A stretch of 64,000 bases of DNA from Paludibacteraceae bacterium. Lineage in GTDB: Bacteria > Bacteroidota > Bacteroidia > Bacteroidales > Paludibacteraceae. The notes beneath the pieces are model-generated. The model ran no database searches, was not told the DNA's origin, and saw only the letters and a list, made by a program, of their open reading frames with translations. Shown piece by piece: positions 17,185 to 26,538 of this stretch (within the stretch, counting starts at the first letter, position 1; each line of letters starts with the position of its first letter). The position numbers and the translations under genes are program-made. The stretch lies in NCBI GenBank assembly GCA_017550335.1, contig JAFZPM010000046.1, forward strand, positions 124,001 to 188,000. Direction: 5' to 3'.

Positions 17185-18477
17185 ATGGCTTTCTCTTCAG
17201 ATAACGTCAGGATATGTGTGGTGGGCTTAGGCTATGTGGGATTACCGCTGGCTCGGTTGTTCTCCACTCGATATAAAACCATTGGATTCGACAAGAACCG
17301 TGCCCGTGTCGAGGCTTTGATGAACGGGTGTGACGCCACGATGGAGGTGGATGGTCCTTCGTTGCGCAAGGCGTTGGATAATGGGTTCTCCTGCACGTCG
17401 GATCTGGAGGATATACGCGACTGCAACTTCTATGTGGTGGCGGTTCCGACTCCCATCGATGCGGACAATGCTCCGGACTTGGCTCCTCTTTATGCGGCGA
17501 GTGAGACGGTGGGGAAGGTGATTGGCAAAGGCGATGTGGTGGTCTATGAGTCCACCGTCTATCCGGGCATGACGGAGGACGAGTGCATCCCTGTGATCGA
17601 GCGCGTCTCCGGCTTGACGTTCAATGTGGACTTCTTCGCTGGCTATTCTCCTGAGAGGATCAATCCGGGGGACAAGGAACATACGGTGGATAAGATCAAG
17701 AAGGTGACCTCCGGTTCCACCCCTGAGGTGGCTGATTTTGTCGATGGGATCTACAATTCGGTCTTGCTCAACGGTACGCACAGGGCTCCTTCCATACGGG
17801 TGGCCGAAGCGAGCAAGATCATTGAGAACACGCAGCGGGACGTGAATATCGCTTTCGTGAATGAGTTGGCTAAGATCTTCAACGCCATGGGCATCGATAC
17901 GAATGACGTGCTCGAGGCGGCTGCCACCAAATGGAACTTTATCAAGATGAAGCCGGGATTGGTGGGAGGCCATTGCATCTCGGTCGATCCTTACTATTTG
18001 ATACAAAAAGCGCAAGTATATGGTGTGTTGCCTCGCGTGATGATATCCGCCCGTCGCCTCAATGATGGTATGGGGGCGTATGTGGCCGAGCAGACCGTCA
18101 AGTGCATGAACATGAAGGGGTTGGTCGTGAAGGATTCTAAGATCCTTTTGTTAGGCTTCACCTTCAAGGAGAATTGCCCGGACATCAGGAACACGAAGGT
18201 GGTGGATATTTACCATACCCTCTCCGAATATACGCATGACATCGTCGTCTTCGACCCTTGGGCGAATGCGGAGGTGGTGAAGGCTGAGTATGGTATATCT
18301 TTGTGTGACGTTCCTCTCTCCGAGTTGTTCGGACGCTTTGACGCGGTGATCGTTTCCGTCGCTCATCGACAATTCAAGGATTTGGATATCAGACAATTAT
18401 TGGCTGATCCGGAGCGGGGTGTCGTTTATGATGTGAAGGGTTTCTGCGATCGGAGCGCTGTGGATGGCAGGCTTTAA
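17185..18477 (+). CDS. UDP-N-acetylhexosamine/UDP-sugar 6-dehydrogenase
   Basis: Protein of 430 residues that oxidises C6 of a UDP-sugar to a uronate with two NAD+. The Rossmann motif is GLGYVGLPLARLF (residues 14-26), the catalytic cysteine is in VGGHCISVDPYYL (near residue 260), and the C-terminal UDP-binding domain begins GFTFKENCPDIRNTKV. The pattern FVNELAKIFNAMGIDTNDVLEAA and GGHCISVDPYYL is that of the WbpO/TviB branch, which acts on UDP-GalNAc or UDP-GlcNAc, rather than UDP-glucose dehydrogenase; substrate is inferred. It supplies an acidic sugar for the polysaccharide. Confidence 0.92.
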   Translation: MAFSSDNVRICVVGLGYVGLPLARLFSTRYKTIGFDKNRARVEALMNGCDATMEVDGPSLRKALDNGFSCTSDLEDIRDCNFYVVAVPTPIDADNAPDLAPLYAASETVGKVIGKGDVVVYESTVYPGMTEDECIPVIERVSGLTFNVDFFAGYSPERINPGDKEHTVDKIKKVTSGSTPEVADFVDGIYNSVLLNGTHRAPSIRVAEASKIIENTQRDVNIAFVNELAKIFNAMGIDTNDVLEAAATKWNFIKMKPGLVGGHCISVDPYYLIQKAQVYGVLPRVMISARRLNDGMGAYVAEQTVKCMNMKGLVVKDSKILLLGFTFKENCPDIRNTKVVDIYHTLSEYTHDIVVFDPWANAEVVKAEYGISLCDVPLSELFGRFDAVIVSVAHRQFKDLDIRQLLADPERGVVYDVKGFCDRSAVDGRL

Positions 18478-18512
18478 CACCGGAACCTTTTCAGGCACTG
18501 TTCATTAGCTTT

Positions 18513-19961
18513 ATGCCTGGTGATTTAAAGAAGGACATAATTAACGCGGCGAAATGGTCTACTGTGGCGGAGGTGTTCGCCAAGTTGCTTACTCCTGTGG
18601 TTAGCATGGTGCTGGCGAGGTTGCTGGCGCCGGAGGCTTTCGGTGTGGTTACATCGTTGGTGGTCATCATCTCCTTCGCAGAGGTGTTCGCCGATGCGGG
18701 TTTCCAAAAATATCTGATACAGCATGAATTCGCTTCCGAGTCGGATTTGCACAGAAGCTCAAGCGTGGCTTTCTGGTGTAATTTATGCTTGTCGGTCCTC
18801 CTTTGGCTCGTAATCTTCCTCTTCAGGGAACCATTGGCGGCCTATGTGGGGAGCCCTCATTTAGGGACGACGTTGGCGGTGGCCTCTCTGTCCATCCCGT
18901 TGGCCGCGTTCTCTTCCATCCAGACTGCTCTCTACAAAAGGTCATTGGACTTCAGGACATTGTTCAACGCTCGCATCGTCTATGTCTTGGTCCCTTTGCT
19001 GGTCACGTTGCCATTGGCGCTTTCCCTGAGAAATTATTGGGCGTTGGTGATCGGTACGCTCTCCCAAAATTTCGTGAACGCCTTTTTGCTGACCAAATGG
19101 TCGAAATGGAAGCCTCAGTTGTACTTCTCGTTTCGGGAACTGAAGGAGATGCTCTCTTTCTCCTTATGGTCGCTCTTCGAGTCCATCTCCATCTGGCTGA
19201 CAAGCTATGTGGATCTCTTCATCGTCGGTACTATGTTGAGCCAATACTATCTGGGCCTTTACAGGACGTCAAGTGTTTTGGTCGGCCAGATTTTCGGCCT
19301 TGTGACCTCCGTGACCACACCCATCCTCTTCTCGTCGTTGTCTAGGCTGCAGGACGATAGGAAGGCATTCCTGGACCTCTTTTCCAAGTTTCAGAAGACA
19401 GTCGCGCTGGTGGCTTTCCCGATCGGTGTCGTCCTCTTCTCGTATAGCGGGTTGGTGACAAATGTCCTTTTGGGGGAGAAGTGGTTGGAAGCCGCATTTT
19501 TCATCGGGCTTTGGGGACTTTCCTCTGCGCTGATGATCGTCTTGTCCCATTATTGCAGTGAAATCTATAGGGCATTGGGGAAGCCCAAACTCTCTGTGCT
19601 TGCCCAATGGCTCCATATCGTTGTTTTATGGCCTGCCGTGTGGATCTCCGTCAGTTACGGGTTCCATACGTTGTGTTGGGTGCGCGCCTTTGTCCGGTTG
19701 GAGTTCATACCCGTCCATCTGTTGATAATGTGGGTTGTCCTGAGGATTTCCCCGTGGAAGATGGCTGGAAACATATTCCCTTCGTTGGTCGCTGCTGCCC
19801 TGATGCTCGGTGTGGCTTTCTTCCTTCGTAGTGAGGGAATGTCCATGCTTGGGCAGATCGCCTCTTTATGCGTCTCTTTGTTGGTGTATATCGGATGTGT
19901 GATGTTATTCCCAGAAAACCGTGTGCTCCTGCAGCGTTTCACTAAGTTGATTCATCCATGA
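18513..19961 (+). CDS. Wzx-type polysaccharide flippase
   Basis: Protein of 482 residues, mostly hydrophobic, with about 12-14 predicted helices and the MOP-superfamily beginning WSTVAEVFAKLLTPVVSMVLARLLAPEAFG, here split: WSTVAEVFAKLL and VLARLLAPEAFGV. It is a polysacc_synt_3-type protein expected to move undecaprenyl-linked repeat units across the inner membrane. Its stop overlaps the start of the CapA-like gene by four bases (19958-19961), which implies translational coupling. Many charged residues lie in loops (KWSKWKPQ, RLQDDRKAF). Confidence 0.9.
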   Translation: MPGDLKKDIINAAKWSTVAEVFAKLLTPVVSMVLARLLAPEAFGVVTSLVVIISFAEVFADAGFQKYLIQHEFASESDLHRSSSVAFWCNLCLSVLLWLVIFLFREPLAAYVGSPHLGTTLAVASLSIPLAAFSSIQTALYKRSLDFRTLFNARIVYVLVPLLVTLPLALSLRNYWALVIGTLSQNFVNAFLLTKWSKWKPQLYFSFRELKEMLSFSLWSLFESISIWLTSYVDLFIVGTMLSQYYLGLYRTSSVLVGQIFGLVTSVTTPILFSSLSRLQDDRKAFLDLFSKFQKTVALVAFPIGVVLFSYSGLVTNVLLGEKWLEAAFFIGLWGLSSALMIVLSHYCSEIYRALGKPKLSVLAQWLHIVVLWPAVWISVSYGFHTLCWVRAFVRLEFIPVHLLIMWVVLRISPWKMAGNIFPSLVAAALMLGVAFFLRSEGMSMLGQIASLCVSLLVYIGCVMLFPENRVLLQRFTKLIHP

Positions 19962-21094
19962 AAATCATTGTTGCAGCTGACTTCTGTCCAAGGATGAGGG
20001 TGGAGACGAGGATGGGGGAGGACCCTTCCTTCGATCCGTTCGCCGAGGTTCGTCCGATCATCGGGGAAGCGGATTACTCTCTTGTGAACTTGGAGTGTCC
20101 TGTCGGGTGTGAGGGCTCGTCGCCTGTCACCAAGTGCGGACCGCACCTGAAGTGCTCCGAGCGAGCCGTTTCGTTGTTGGGCGAGGTGGGTTTCTCTTGT
20201 GCGACATTGGCCAATAATCATATCCGCGATTATGGGGATGCCAGCCTCCTGCGCACGTTGGAGGTGCTGGCGGAAAAAGGGCTGGATCATGTGGGCGCGG
20301 GTCGAAACCTGGAGGAGGCGGGCCGTGTCCTACGCAAGGAGGTGGGGGGCATGACGATCGCGGTGGTCAATTGCTGCGAGCATGAGTTCTCCATCGCCAC
20401 GGATTCGGGGGCGGGTGCTAATCCGATGGAGGCGGTGCGTACTTTCCGTGAGATACAGGAAGCGAAAAGGACGTCGGATTTCGTCTTGCTGGTCACTCAT
20501 GGCGGCATGGAGCATTATCCTTTGCCTACGCCTAGAATGCAGGAACTGTACCGTTTCTTTGTGGATGCGGGTGCGAGCGCTGTCGTCAACCATCATCAGC
20601 ATTGCTATAGTGGATACGAATGCTATAAGGGAGCTCCGATTTTTTACGGATTGGGTAATTTCTGTTTCGATAGCCAGCGGCGGAATTCCCAGTGGAACGA
20701 AGGGTATATGGTCCGTCTGGATTTCGAACGGTCCGGTGTCTCCTTTGAACTGATTCCCTATGTACAGTGCGATGAGAGTCCTGTCGTGAGCTTGATGGAT
20801 GCGGAGAAAACAGGTGGGTTCGAGTCTAAGGTGCGGGAACTGAACCGAATCATCGAAGACCCGTCTGCCGTGAAAAAAGAATTCGAGAAGTTCGCCATGG
20901 AACATGGAAGCTCTTATATGTCAATGTTTTATCCTTATCAAAATAGTGTGTTGGTGTCTCTCGCGAAAAAGAGACTTTTACCAAATTTCCTTCAGAAGAG
21001 ACGACTTGTCCGCGCATTGAATTATGTGGATTGCGAGTCGCATAGGGACCTGCTTTCCCTCTACATGAACCATGTCTATGCCGAAAGGGATTGA
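19958..21094 (+). CDS. CapA-family (poly-gamma-glutamate synthesis type) metallophosphatase-like protein
   Basis: Protein of 378 residues with PGA_cap motifs: AADFCP at residues 5-10, YSLVNLECPV near 40, ANNHIRDYG near 88-96, a GGME segment near 185, NHHQHCYSG near 210 and GLGNFCFDS near 230. These are the conserved Asn/His/Asp positions of a calcineurin-like metal site. No signal peptide or membrane helix is visible, unlike Bacillus CapA, so the protein may be cytoplasmic. In polysaccharide loci such proteins may modify the polymer or its carrier; the actual substrate is unknown. It overlaps the flippase gene by four bases. Confidence 0.88.
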   Translation: MKIIVAADFCPRMRVETRMGEDPSFDPFAEVRPIIGEADYSLVNLECPVGCEGSSPVTKCGPHLKCSERAVSLLGEVGFSCATLANNHIRDYGDASLLRTLEVLAEKGLDHVGAGRNLEEAGRVLRKEVGGMTIAVVNCCEHEFSIATDSGAGANPMEAVRTFREIQEAKRTSDFVLLVTHGGMEHYPLPTPRMQELYRFFVDAGASAVVNHHQHCYSGYECYKGAPIFYGLGNFCFDSQRRNSQWNEGYMVRLDFERSGVSFELIPYVQCDESPVVSLMDAEKTGGFESKVRELNRIIEDPSAVKKEFEKFAMEHGSSYMSMFYPYQNSVLVSLAKKRLLPNFLQKRRLVRALNYVDCESHRDLLSLYMNHVYAERD

Positions 21095-21179
21095 GGCAGG
21101 TGGCCTCGCCTGACGGTCGGGGCGGTTCCTTCCCTAAGGGGGTAGTTGACCCCGTGAATTATTTTCCCTACGATTCTGT

Positions 21180-22091
21180 ATGTCTGTTCCGTTTTTGAAA
21201 TATCTGTTGAAGCCTCGTGTTTTGGCGAGGGGGGTGGTGAGCCGGTTGGCGCGCTTCTTGCCGGACGAGCTATATCTGTCCATGATGTATTACCTCACGC
21301 TGGGCCGTCGTCTAGACCTGAAGAATCCTCGGACTTTCACGGAGAAGCTCCAATGGCTGAAACTCTATTATCATCGGCCGGAATGCACTACCATGGTGGA
21401 TAAGGAGCGGGCGAAGCGTTGGGTGGCTGATCGGATAGGGGAGGAGTATGTCATTCCCACGTTGGGCGCTTGGGACCGTGCGGAGGATATAGATTTCGAC
21501 GCGTTGCCCGACCGTTTTGTCTTGAAATGTAACCATGACAACAATAGCGTGGTGATCTGCAAGGATAAAACATCCTTTGACATGCAGTCCGCTAAAACGA
21601 AGCTCGCTCGTTGCTTGCGGCGTGATTTTTATGTGGTGACCAGGGAATGGCCCTATAAGGACGTTCCTCATCGGATCATCGCCGAGGAGTATTTGGACGA
21701 TGGAACAGACGATCTGAAGGATTATAAGTTTTTCTGCTTCGATGGTGTACCCAAGGCGATGTACGTGATTGGGGGCCATTCCACGCATAAAAAAACATTC
21801 GATTATTATGATATGGATTTCCGCCCCTTGCCGATCGTCAGTAGGGTTGGCGCTCCCTCGGGAGTCGTCATGGAGGAGCCGGAACGGTTTGCGGAAATGA
21901 AGCGTCTTGCCGCCACGTTGTCCGCAGGGTTTCCTCATGTGCGTGTCGATTTTTATCAGGTGCGGGGACGCGTGTATTGGGGCGAGATGACATTCTTCCC
22001 TACAAGTGGTTACAATGACATGTGTTCCTTGGAATGGGACCGTAAGTGGGGTGAGTGGTTGACGCTTCCTTCTAAATTGGTTGAGAAATGA
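21180..22091 (+). CDS. TupA-like ATP-grasp protein
   Basis: Protein of 303 residues of the ATP-grasp fold family often annotated as TupA-like or as glycosyltransferase. Visible family blocks are TFTEKLQWLKLYY near residue 55, DKERAKRWVADRIG near 80, RFVLKCNHDNNSVVICKD near 115, IIAEEYLDDG near 165 followed by DLKDYKFFCFDG, and a final VRVDFYQVRGRVYWGEMTF. TupA proteins attach amino acids to teichuronopeptide chains; members in polysaccharide loci probably form amide or ester links to the sugar chain. Here amino-acid decoration of uronic acids is an inference. Confidence 0.88.
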   Translation: MSVPFLKYLLKPRVLARGVVSRLARFLPDELYLSMMYYLTLGRRLDLKNPRTFTEKLQWLKLYYHRPECTTMVDKERAKRWVADRIGEEYVIPTLGAWDRAEDIDFDALPDRFVLKCNHDNNSVVICKDKTSFDMQSAKTKLARCLRRDFYVVTREWPYKDVPHRIIAEEYLDDGTDDLKDYKFFCFDGVPKAMYVIGGHSTHKKTFDYYDMDFRPLPIVSRVGAPSGVVMEEPERFAEMKRLAATLSAGFPHVRVDFYQVRGRVYWGEMTFFPTSGYNDMCSLEWDRKWGEWLTLPSKLVEK

Positions 22092-23284
22092 TGGTGCTGA
22101 AGGAGAAATATGTGCTTTATCTGTACGTGTTGCTGTGGGTCTTTTATGATTTGCAGAGCCTCCTTGACATGAAGGGTTCCGCCCTTTCCTTAGGAATCGT
22201 TCTCGTCTTGAATGTGGTGTCCCTCTATTACCTTGTGAAAGTCAATCTTTGGAAGGGGAAGAATCCCACCTATCTCAACGCGTTGAATCTGCTGGTGCTG
22301 ATGTTCACTGTTTATGGCGTTATCCATTGTCTCGACGGCCCACATTACATGGTAGGCGTGCAGGCGGATAAACCCTATAATTATCTGAAGGCCATCTATA
22401 ATTCATTGCTCCCTATTTATATCTTTTACTATTTCGCGTGTAAGGGCTCCCTGAACATGCGTCTGTTGTCTATCCTTGTATTCGTGTTCTTCTTCACCGC
22501 CATACTATCATTCTGGAATTATGGCAATCATTTGCGTGAGGTGATGGAGCAGAACGGGGTTGACCGTGATGGGTTTGTGAATAATCTGGGCTATGAGTTC
22601 TTGGCGCTCTTCCCTATATTGTCATTTTTCAGGAAACGTCCGGTTCTTCAGTATGTGGGGATGATTGTGTTGATGTCTTTCCTGTTGTTGGGTATGAAAA
22701 GGGGGGCCATCCTGATCGGATTCCTGTGCATGCTCCTCTTCTTGATGGAGATGTTCAAGTCCGCCAAACGATTCAATAAGATCGTGATCATCGTGCTGTC
22801 GTTGGTTGCCGTGCTGGTGGTGACCTTCTTCTTGTTCCATATGTTGAGCTCCAACCAGTTCTTCCAGTATCGTCTGCGTGTCACGTTAGAGGGCAATTCC
22901 AGTGGCCGGGACTTGATCTATTCCACATTCTTCAACTATTTGATTTACGATACCAGTGTGTCCGAATTCCTCTTCGGGGCGGGAGCGAACGCCACCCTTG
23001 AGGTCTTTGTCAATTATGCGCATAACGATTGGTTGGAGTTGGCGGTTAACCAAGGCGTGTTAGGGGTGTTGCTGTACGCTTACTATTGGTATGCGGCCTA
23101 TAAGGCATGGAAGGTGATGGACCGAACCGATGGGACTCGTTTCGCGTTTGGCTTAGTTCTTTTCATCTTTTTTATGCGAACCATCTTCTCGATGTCCTAT
23201 GGATCGATGAACATCTATGTGACTTGTGTGGTGGGATATTGTTTAGGAGCCTTGAAAATGTCTCAAAGAAGAATCGAAACATGA
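22088..23284 (+). CDS. Wzy-like O-antigen/polysaccharide polymerase or ligase
   Basis: Protein of 398 residues with about ten hydrophobic helices and a large loop near residues 265-300 containing GNSSGRDLIYSTF and GAGANATLEVFVNYAHNDWLE. The H-N-D/E pattern after a G-G/A-G motif is typical of the O-antigen ligase/polymerase superfamily (Wzy_C). Its start overlaps the ATP-grasp stop (ATGATG at 22088) and its stop overlaps the next start (23281-23284). In a Wzx/Wzy-dependent pathway it polymerises repeat units in the periplasm. Confidence 0.85.
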   Translation: MMVLKEKYVLYLYVLLWVFYDLQSLLDMKGSALSLGIVLVLNVVSLYYLVKVNLWKGKNPTYLNALNLLVLMFTVYGVIHCLDGPHYMVGVQADKPYNYLKAIYNSLLPIYIFYYFACKGSLNMRLLSILVFVFFFTAILSFWNYGNHLREVMEQNGVDRDGFVNNLGYEFLALFPILSFFRKRPVLQYVGMIVLMSFLLLGMKRGAILIGFLCMLLFLMEMFKSAKRFNKIVIIVLSLVAVLVVTFFLFHMLSSNQFFQYRLRVTLEGNSSGRDLIYSTFFNYLIYDTSVSEFLFGAGANATLEVFVNYAHNDWLELAVNQGVLGVLLYAYYWYAAYKAWKVMDRTDGTRFAFGLVLFIFFMRTIFSMSYGSMNIYVTCVVGYCLGALKMSQRRIET

Positions 23285-24405
23285 ATATATTGATTGTGAC
23301 ACCCGGTTATCCGTACAAAAAGATCAATTCATATTCTTTCGTGCAGCAGGTGGTGAACGAGTTCGCCAGGCAGGGGAACAATTGCGTGGTGGTCGCTCCA
23401 TTCAGTGTGTTGCATAATAGGACGATCTGCAGGGAAAAGGAGGAACTCCGAGTGGATGGGGGTTCGATCACTGTGTATCGCCCCAATGTGCTGTCGTTCT
23501 CGAATCTTAAGTTGTTCGGATACCCTTTGTCGCGTCGCATCCGACAGAGACGGATTAACCAAATGTTGGCCAATTTGCCATACAAGCCGGACATGGTCTA
23601 TTGCCATTTCTGGCGCTCTGGGTGCCTCGCTTATGATTACGCCAAAAACAATCAATTGCCGCTTTTCGTGGCGACAGGGGAAAGTGAAATAGAGAAAGAT
23701 TCCCTTTATGTGCCTGAGTTGCGACCGTTCTGCGATTATGTGCGGGGGGTCGTGGCTGTTTCCTCGAAGAACAAGAAGGAGAGTATTTCCTTGGGTCTGA
23801 CGACGGAGGATAAGTGCGTCGTTATCCCTAATGCGGTAAATACCTCCTTGTTCCATCCGATGGATCGCTCCCTTTGCAGGGATAAACTCTCCATTCCGCA
23901 GGATTATTTCGTCCTGGTTTATGTGGGGTTGTTCAATCGGAGGAAAGGGGCGGCCCGTTTGTCGGAGGCGATCGAACGCATATCCGGACGTCCCGTTTAC
24001 TCCCTCTTCATCGGTGAGGAGGGTGGAGAGCGTCCAACGTGTGGGAATATGCTTTATTGCGGCAAGGTGAGTCATGCGGAGATCCCGGTTTATTTGAATG
24101 CCGCCGATGTCTTTGTGCTCCCGACACTCAAGGAGGGATGCTGCAATGCGATCGTGGAGGCGATGGCTTGCGGACTTCCCGTTATCTCCTCCGATAGGGA
24201 TTTTAATGATGATATATTGAATGATGACAACTCGATACGCGTCGATCCGATGGATGTGGACGCTATCGCCGCCGCCATTGTGCGCTTGCGTGATGATGAA
24301 CCGCTTCGTCGGGAAATGTCCGCTTCCGCTTTGGCCAGTGTCTCCCATCTGCGTATCGAAAAACGTTGTGAGGCGATATTGGGTTTCATCAAGTCTAAAT
24401 TGTAG
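23281..24405 (+). CDS. Glycosyltransferase family 4 protein
   Basis: Protein of 374 residues. The ATG overlaps the preceding stop (ATGA) and gives a canonical N-terminal strand (MNILIVTPGYPYKK). A GT-B fold is indicated by VVAVSSKNKKESISLGL near residue 160, VIPNAVNTSLFHP near 180, YVGLFNRRKGAARL near 215 and the C-terminal nucleotide-sugar segment LPTLKEGCCNAIVEAMACGLPVI, which contains the E-x7-E pattern (split: LPTLKEGCCNAIVEAM and ACGLPVI). It probably adds one sugar to the lipid-linked repeat unit. An open frame extends further upstream, but inside the polymerase gene. Confidence 0.92.
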   Translation: MNILIVTPGYPYKKINSYSFVQQVVNEFARQGNNCVVVAPFSVLHNRTICREKEELRVDGGSITVYRPNVLSFSNLKLFGYPLSRRIRQRRINQMLANLPYKPDMVYCHFWRSGCLAYDYAKNNQLPLFVATGESEIEKDSLYVPELRPFCDYVRGVVAVSSKNKKESISLGLTTEDKCVVIPNAVNTSLFHPMDRSLCRDKLSIPQDYFVLVYVGLFNRRKGAARLSEAIERISGRPVYSLFIGEEGGERPTCGNMLYCGKVSHAEIPVYLNAADVFVLPTLKEGCCNAIVEAMACGLPVISSDRDFNDDILNDDNSIRVDPMDVDAIAAAIVRLRDDEPLRREMSASALASVSHLRIEKRCEAILGFIKSKL

Positions 24406-24475
24406 ATCGCCTTTTCCCTCTATCCGTGTTCTTCCCGCTTACCTCCCTCTTGTTGTTTTCCAGAATACTTATATC

Positions 24476-25594
24476 GTGACAATCCTTCATATCTGTAATG
24501 ACTTGTTTGGCTCACGGGTGCATGCCAATTTGTATGTCCATTTGGCGCGGAGGGGGGTGCCCCAGATCGTTTTCGCGCCTCTTCGCAGGCAGATGGACGA
24601 TAGCCGTGATGTCTTACCGGAGGACGTGCCGCTGATCCGGGCGAAGGTGGTGAGACCTTTCCATCGCTTTTTCTATCATATAAAGCGGAGAACCATATTC
24701 CGCTCGGCGGACCAACTTGTCGATTGGAAATCCTGCGACCTCATTCATGCTTCCACCTTTTTTTCCGATGGAGGCGTGTCTTACAAAGCGTTCCGGAAGT
24801 ACCATATCCCTTATATCATCACGGTCCGTGGCGCGGATGTGAATCATTTCCTTCGCCTGTTGCCCCATGCTTGGCTCTCCGGTTGGCGTATATTGCTCCA
24901 TGCGCGTAAGATTGTCTTTGTGTCAAAGGCATTGATGGATAAATTCTCCGCAAGCTGGGTGATCCGTCCCATCTTGTCCCGCATACAGCATAAATTTATC
25001 CTACAGCCGAATGGCATTGATGATTTCTGGTGCGAAAATGTGCGCAGGGAAATGTCAGATAATCAGAAGGTTTTGTATGTGGGCGATTTCACGGATAATA
25101 AGAATGTGGGACGTCTGATCGAGGCAGTGGTCGCATTGCGGAAGAAGCCCCGATTCTCCCAACTGCAGCTCACCTTGGTGGGTGGAGGAAGAAATGAAAC
25201 CGATGACATCCTGCGTCTGATAGAACAGAACGGGGATGCTGTGCGTTATCTGGGGTCTGAGAGGAATAAGGATCGTCTACGCGATATATACAGGGAGCAT
25301 TCCATCTTTGCCATGGTCTCCCTGCATGAAACCTTCGGTTTGGTTTATGTGGAGGCTTTGTCGCAGGATCTGGCCCTGCTATATACCAAGGGGCAGGGGA
25401 TAGATGGCTTGTTCGGACCAGAGGTGGGGGTGGCCTCCGACCCCTATTCGGTGGATGATATTGAACGAGGCTTGGAGAAATTATTAGAGGAAAGAGGCTC
25501 GTTCACGAATGAAAACATTGATTTCGAACAGTTCCGATGGTCCTCCATCGCGGCTCGATATCAAAGAATCTATGAAGAGGAACTGGGAGAATAG
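24476..25594 (+). CDS. Glycosyltransferase family 4 protein, GTG start
   Basis: Protein of 372 residues if started at GTG 24476 (V/MTILHICNDLFGSRVHANLY). The open frame runs back to 24221, but the additional 85 codons lie over the 3' end of the previous gene and encode an unlikely sequence, so the GTG start is preferred. Motifs: VRGADVNHF, ILQPNGIDDFW near residue 180, YVGDFTDNKNVGRLIEA near 198 and VSLHETFGLVYVEALSQ near 280 with the E-x7-E pattern. It is a GT-B enzyme likely adding a sugar to the repeat unit. The 70 bp gap after the previous gene shows no terminator. Confidence 0.88.
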   Translation: MTILHICNDLFGSRVHANLYVHLARRGVPQIVFAPLRRQMDDSRDVLPEDVPLIRAKVVRPFHRFFYHIKRRTIFRSADQLVDWKSCDLIHASTFFSDGGVSYKAFRKYHIPYIITVRGADVNHFLRLLPHAWLSGWRILLHARKIVFVSKALMDKFSASWVIRPILSRIQHKFILQPNGIDDFWCENVRREMSDNQKVLYVGDFTDNKNVGRLIEAVVALRKKPRFSQLQLTLVGGGRNETDDILRLIEQNGDAVRYLGSERNKDRLRDIYREHSIFAMVSLHETFGLVYVEALSQDLALLYTKGQGIDGLFGPEVGVASDPYSVDDIERGLEKLLEERGSFTNENIDFEQFRWSSIAARYQRIYEEELGE

Positions 25595-25645
25595 TCCCGC
25601 TTCCGATCAATGTGTGATGAAGTGTAATCTGATTGAGGAATCCAT

Positions 25646-26431
25646 ATGGATAATAACGTGTCAATAGTGGTGAGTTCGTGTGACCTCTTTGAGGATTGTT
25701 GGGCTCCATTTATTCATTCGATGCGAAAGTATTGGCCTGATTGTGAATGGCCTGTTTATGTGATTTCAAATCATAAAGCTATAGATGGCCCGGAAGGCTT
25801 TTCCTTCATCAAGGTTGGTGAAGATTTAAAGTTCGCATCCAATCTGAAGAGAGCGCTGGACAATATACGGACTGATTACATCATCTATCTCCAAGAAGAT
25901 TTTTTCCTGAATAGAAGGATTGATAATGAGGCGATTAAGGGACATGTCGCATATTGCATGAGGAATGGGGTGGATTATATGCGTCTGGGTTTCAAGTTTA
26001 TGAATGGACGTGTGGTGGACAAGATATATGCTGAAAATAATATAAAAGACGCCTATTCCCTATGCCTGCAGGCCGCGATATGGAAGAGGGAAACCCTCTA
26101 TGGCCTTCTCCTTGACAATTGGTCAGGCTGGGATTTCGAATATAAAATACGGCAGTATGTGATGGATAACCATATCTGTTTGAAAATATTGGAGTTGCGA
26201 AAGGAATTTGCGGATAAAGGGATCAGATATGTGACTGGCACTGCTGTCCGGAAAGGTCGATGGACAATCTCCGGATATGATTTCTTAAGGGAGGAAGGCT
26301 TCCCCCATTTGCTAGACAAAAGAGAGCGGGAAGGTTATGTCCTTAATACCATACAGGGTGTCCATGGTTTTTTCATGATGCCATGTCGTGCCCTCGCTAG
26401 ATTGATGAGAGTGTTTAATTGGAATTTTTAG
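25646..26431 (+). CDS. Putative glycosyltransferase, GT-A-like
   Basis: Protein of 261 residues. The N-terminus (VSIVVSSCDLFEDCWAPFI) and the segment LKRALDNIRTDYIIYLQEDFFL near residues 65-95 (second half of it: IRTDYIIYLQEDFFL) resemble GT-A glycosyltransferases, with QED in the place of the DXD metal site. The remaining part has YGLLLDNWSGWDFEYKIRQY, a segment common to a small group of capsule-locus transferases. The family is not well characterised. It is visibly more AT-rich than its neighbours, as is the next gene. Sugar and acceptor cannot be inferred. Confidence 0.65.
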   Translation: MDNNVSIVVSSCDLFEDCWAPFIHSMRKYWPDCEWPVYVISNHKAIDGPEGFSFIKVGEDLKFASNLKRALDNIRTDYIIYLQEDFFLNRRIDNEAIKGHVAYCMRNGVDYMRLGFKFMNGRVVDKIYAENNIKDAYSLCLQAAIWKRETLYGLLLDNWSGWDFEYKIRQYVMDNHICLKILELRKEFADKGIRYVTGTAVRKGRWTISGYDFLREEGFPHLLDKREREGYVLNTIQGVHGFFMMPCRALARLMRVFNWNF

Positions 26432-26538
26432 GTGGTCTATAATTTATTCATCGTTTCCTAGACGTTCCCGCTTGTCGGGTGGAAGCTATGATTATCTTGT
26501 GTGCCGCAGGTCCGAAGGGTTGTAATATATTGGTTGTT

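Noticed and set aside
24221..24475. N-terminal extension of the second GT4 gene
   Set aside because: It overlaps the end of the previous gene and encodes an unlikely sequence; the GTG at 24476 begins the canonical first strand of the fold.
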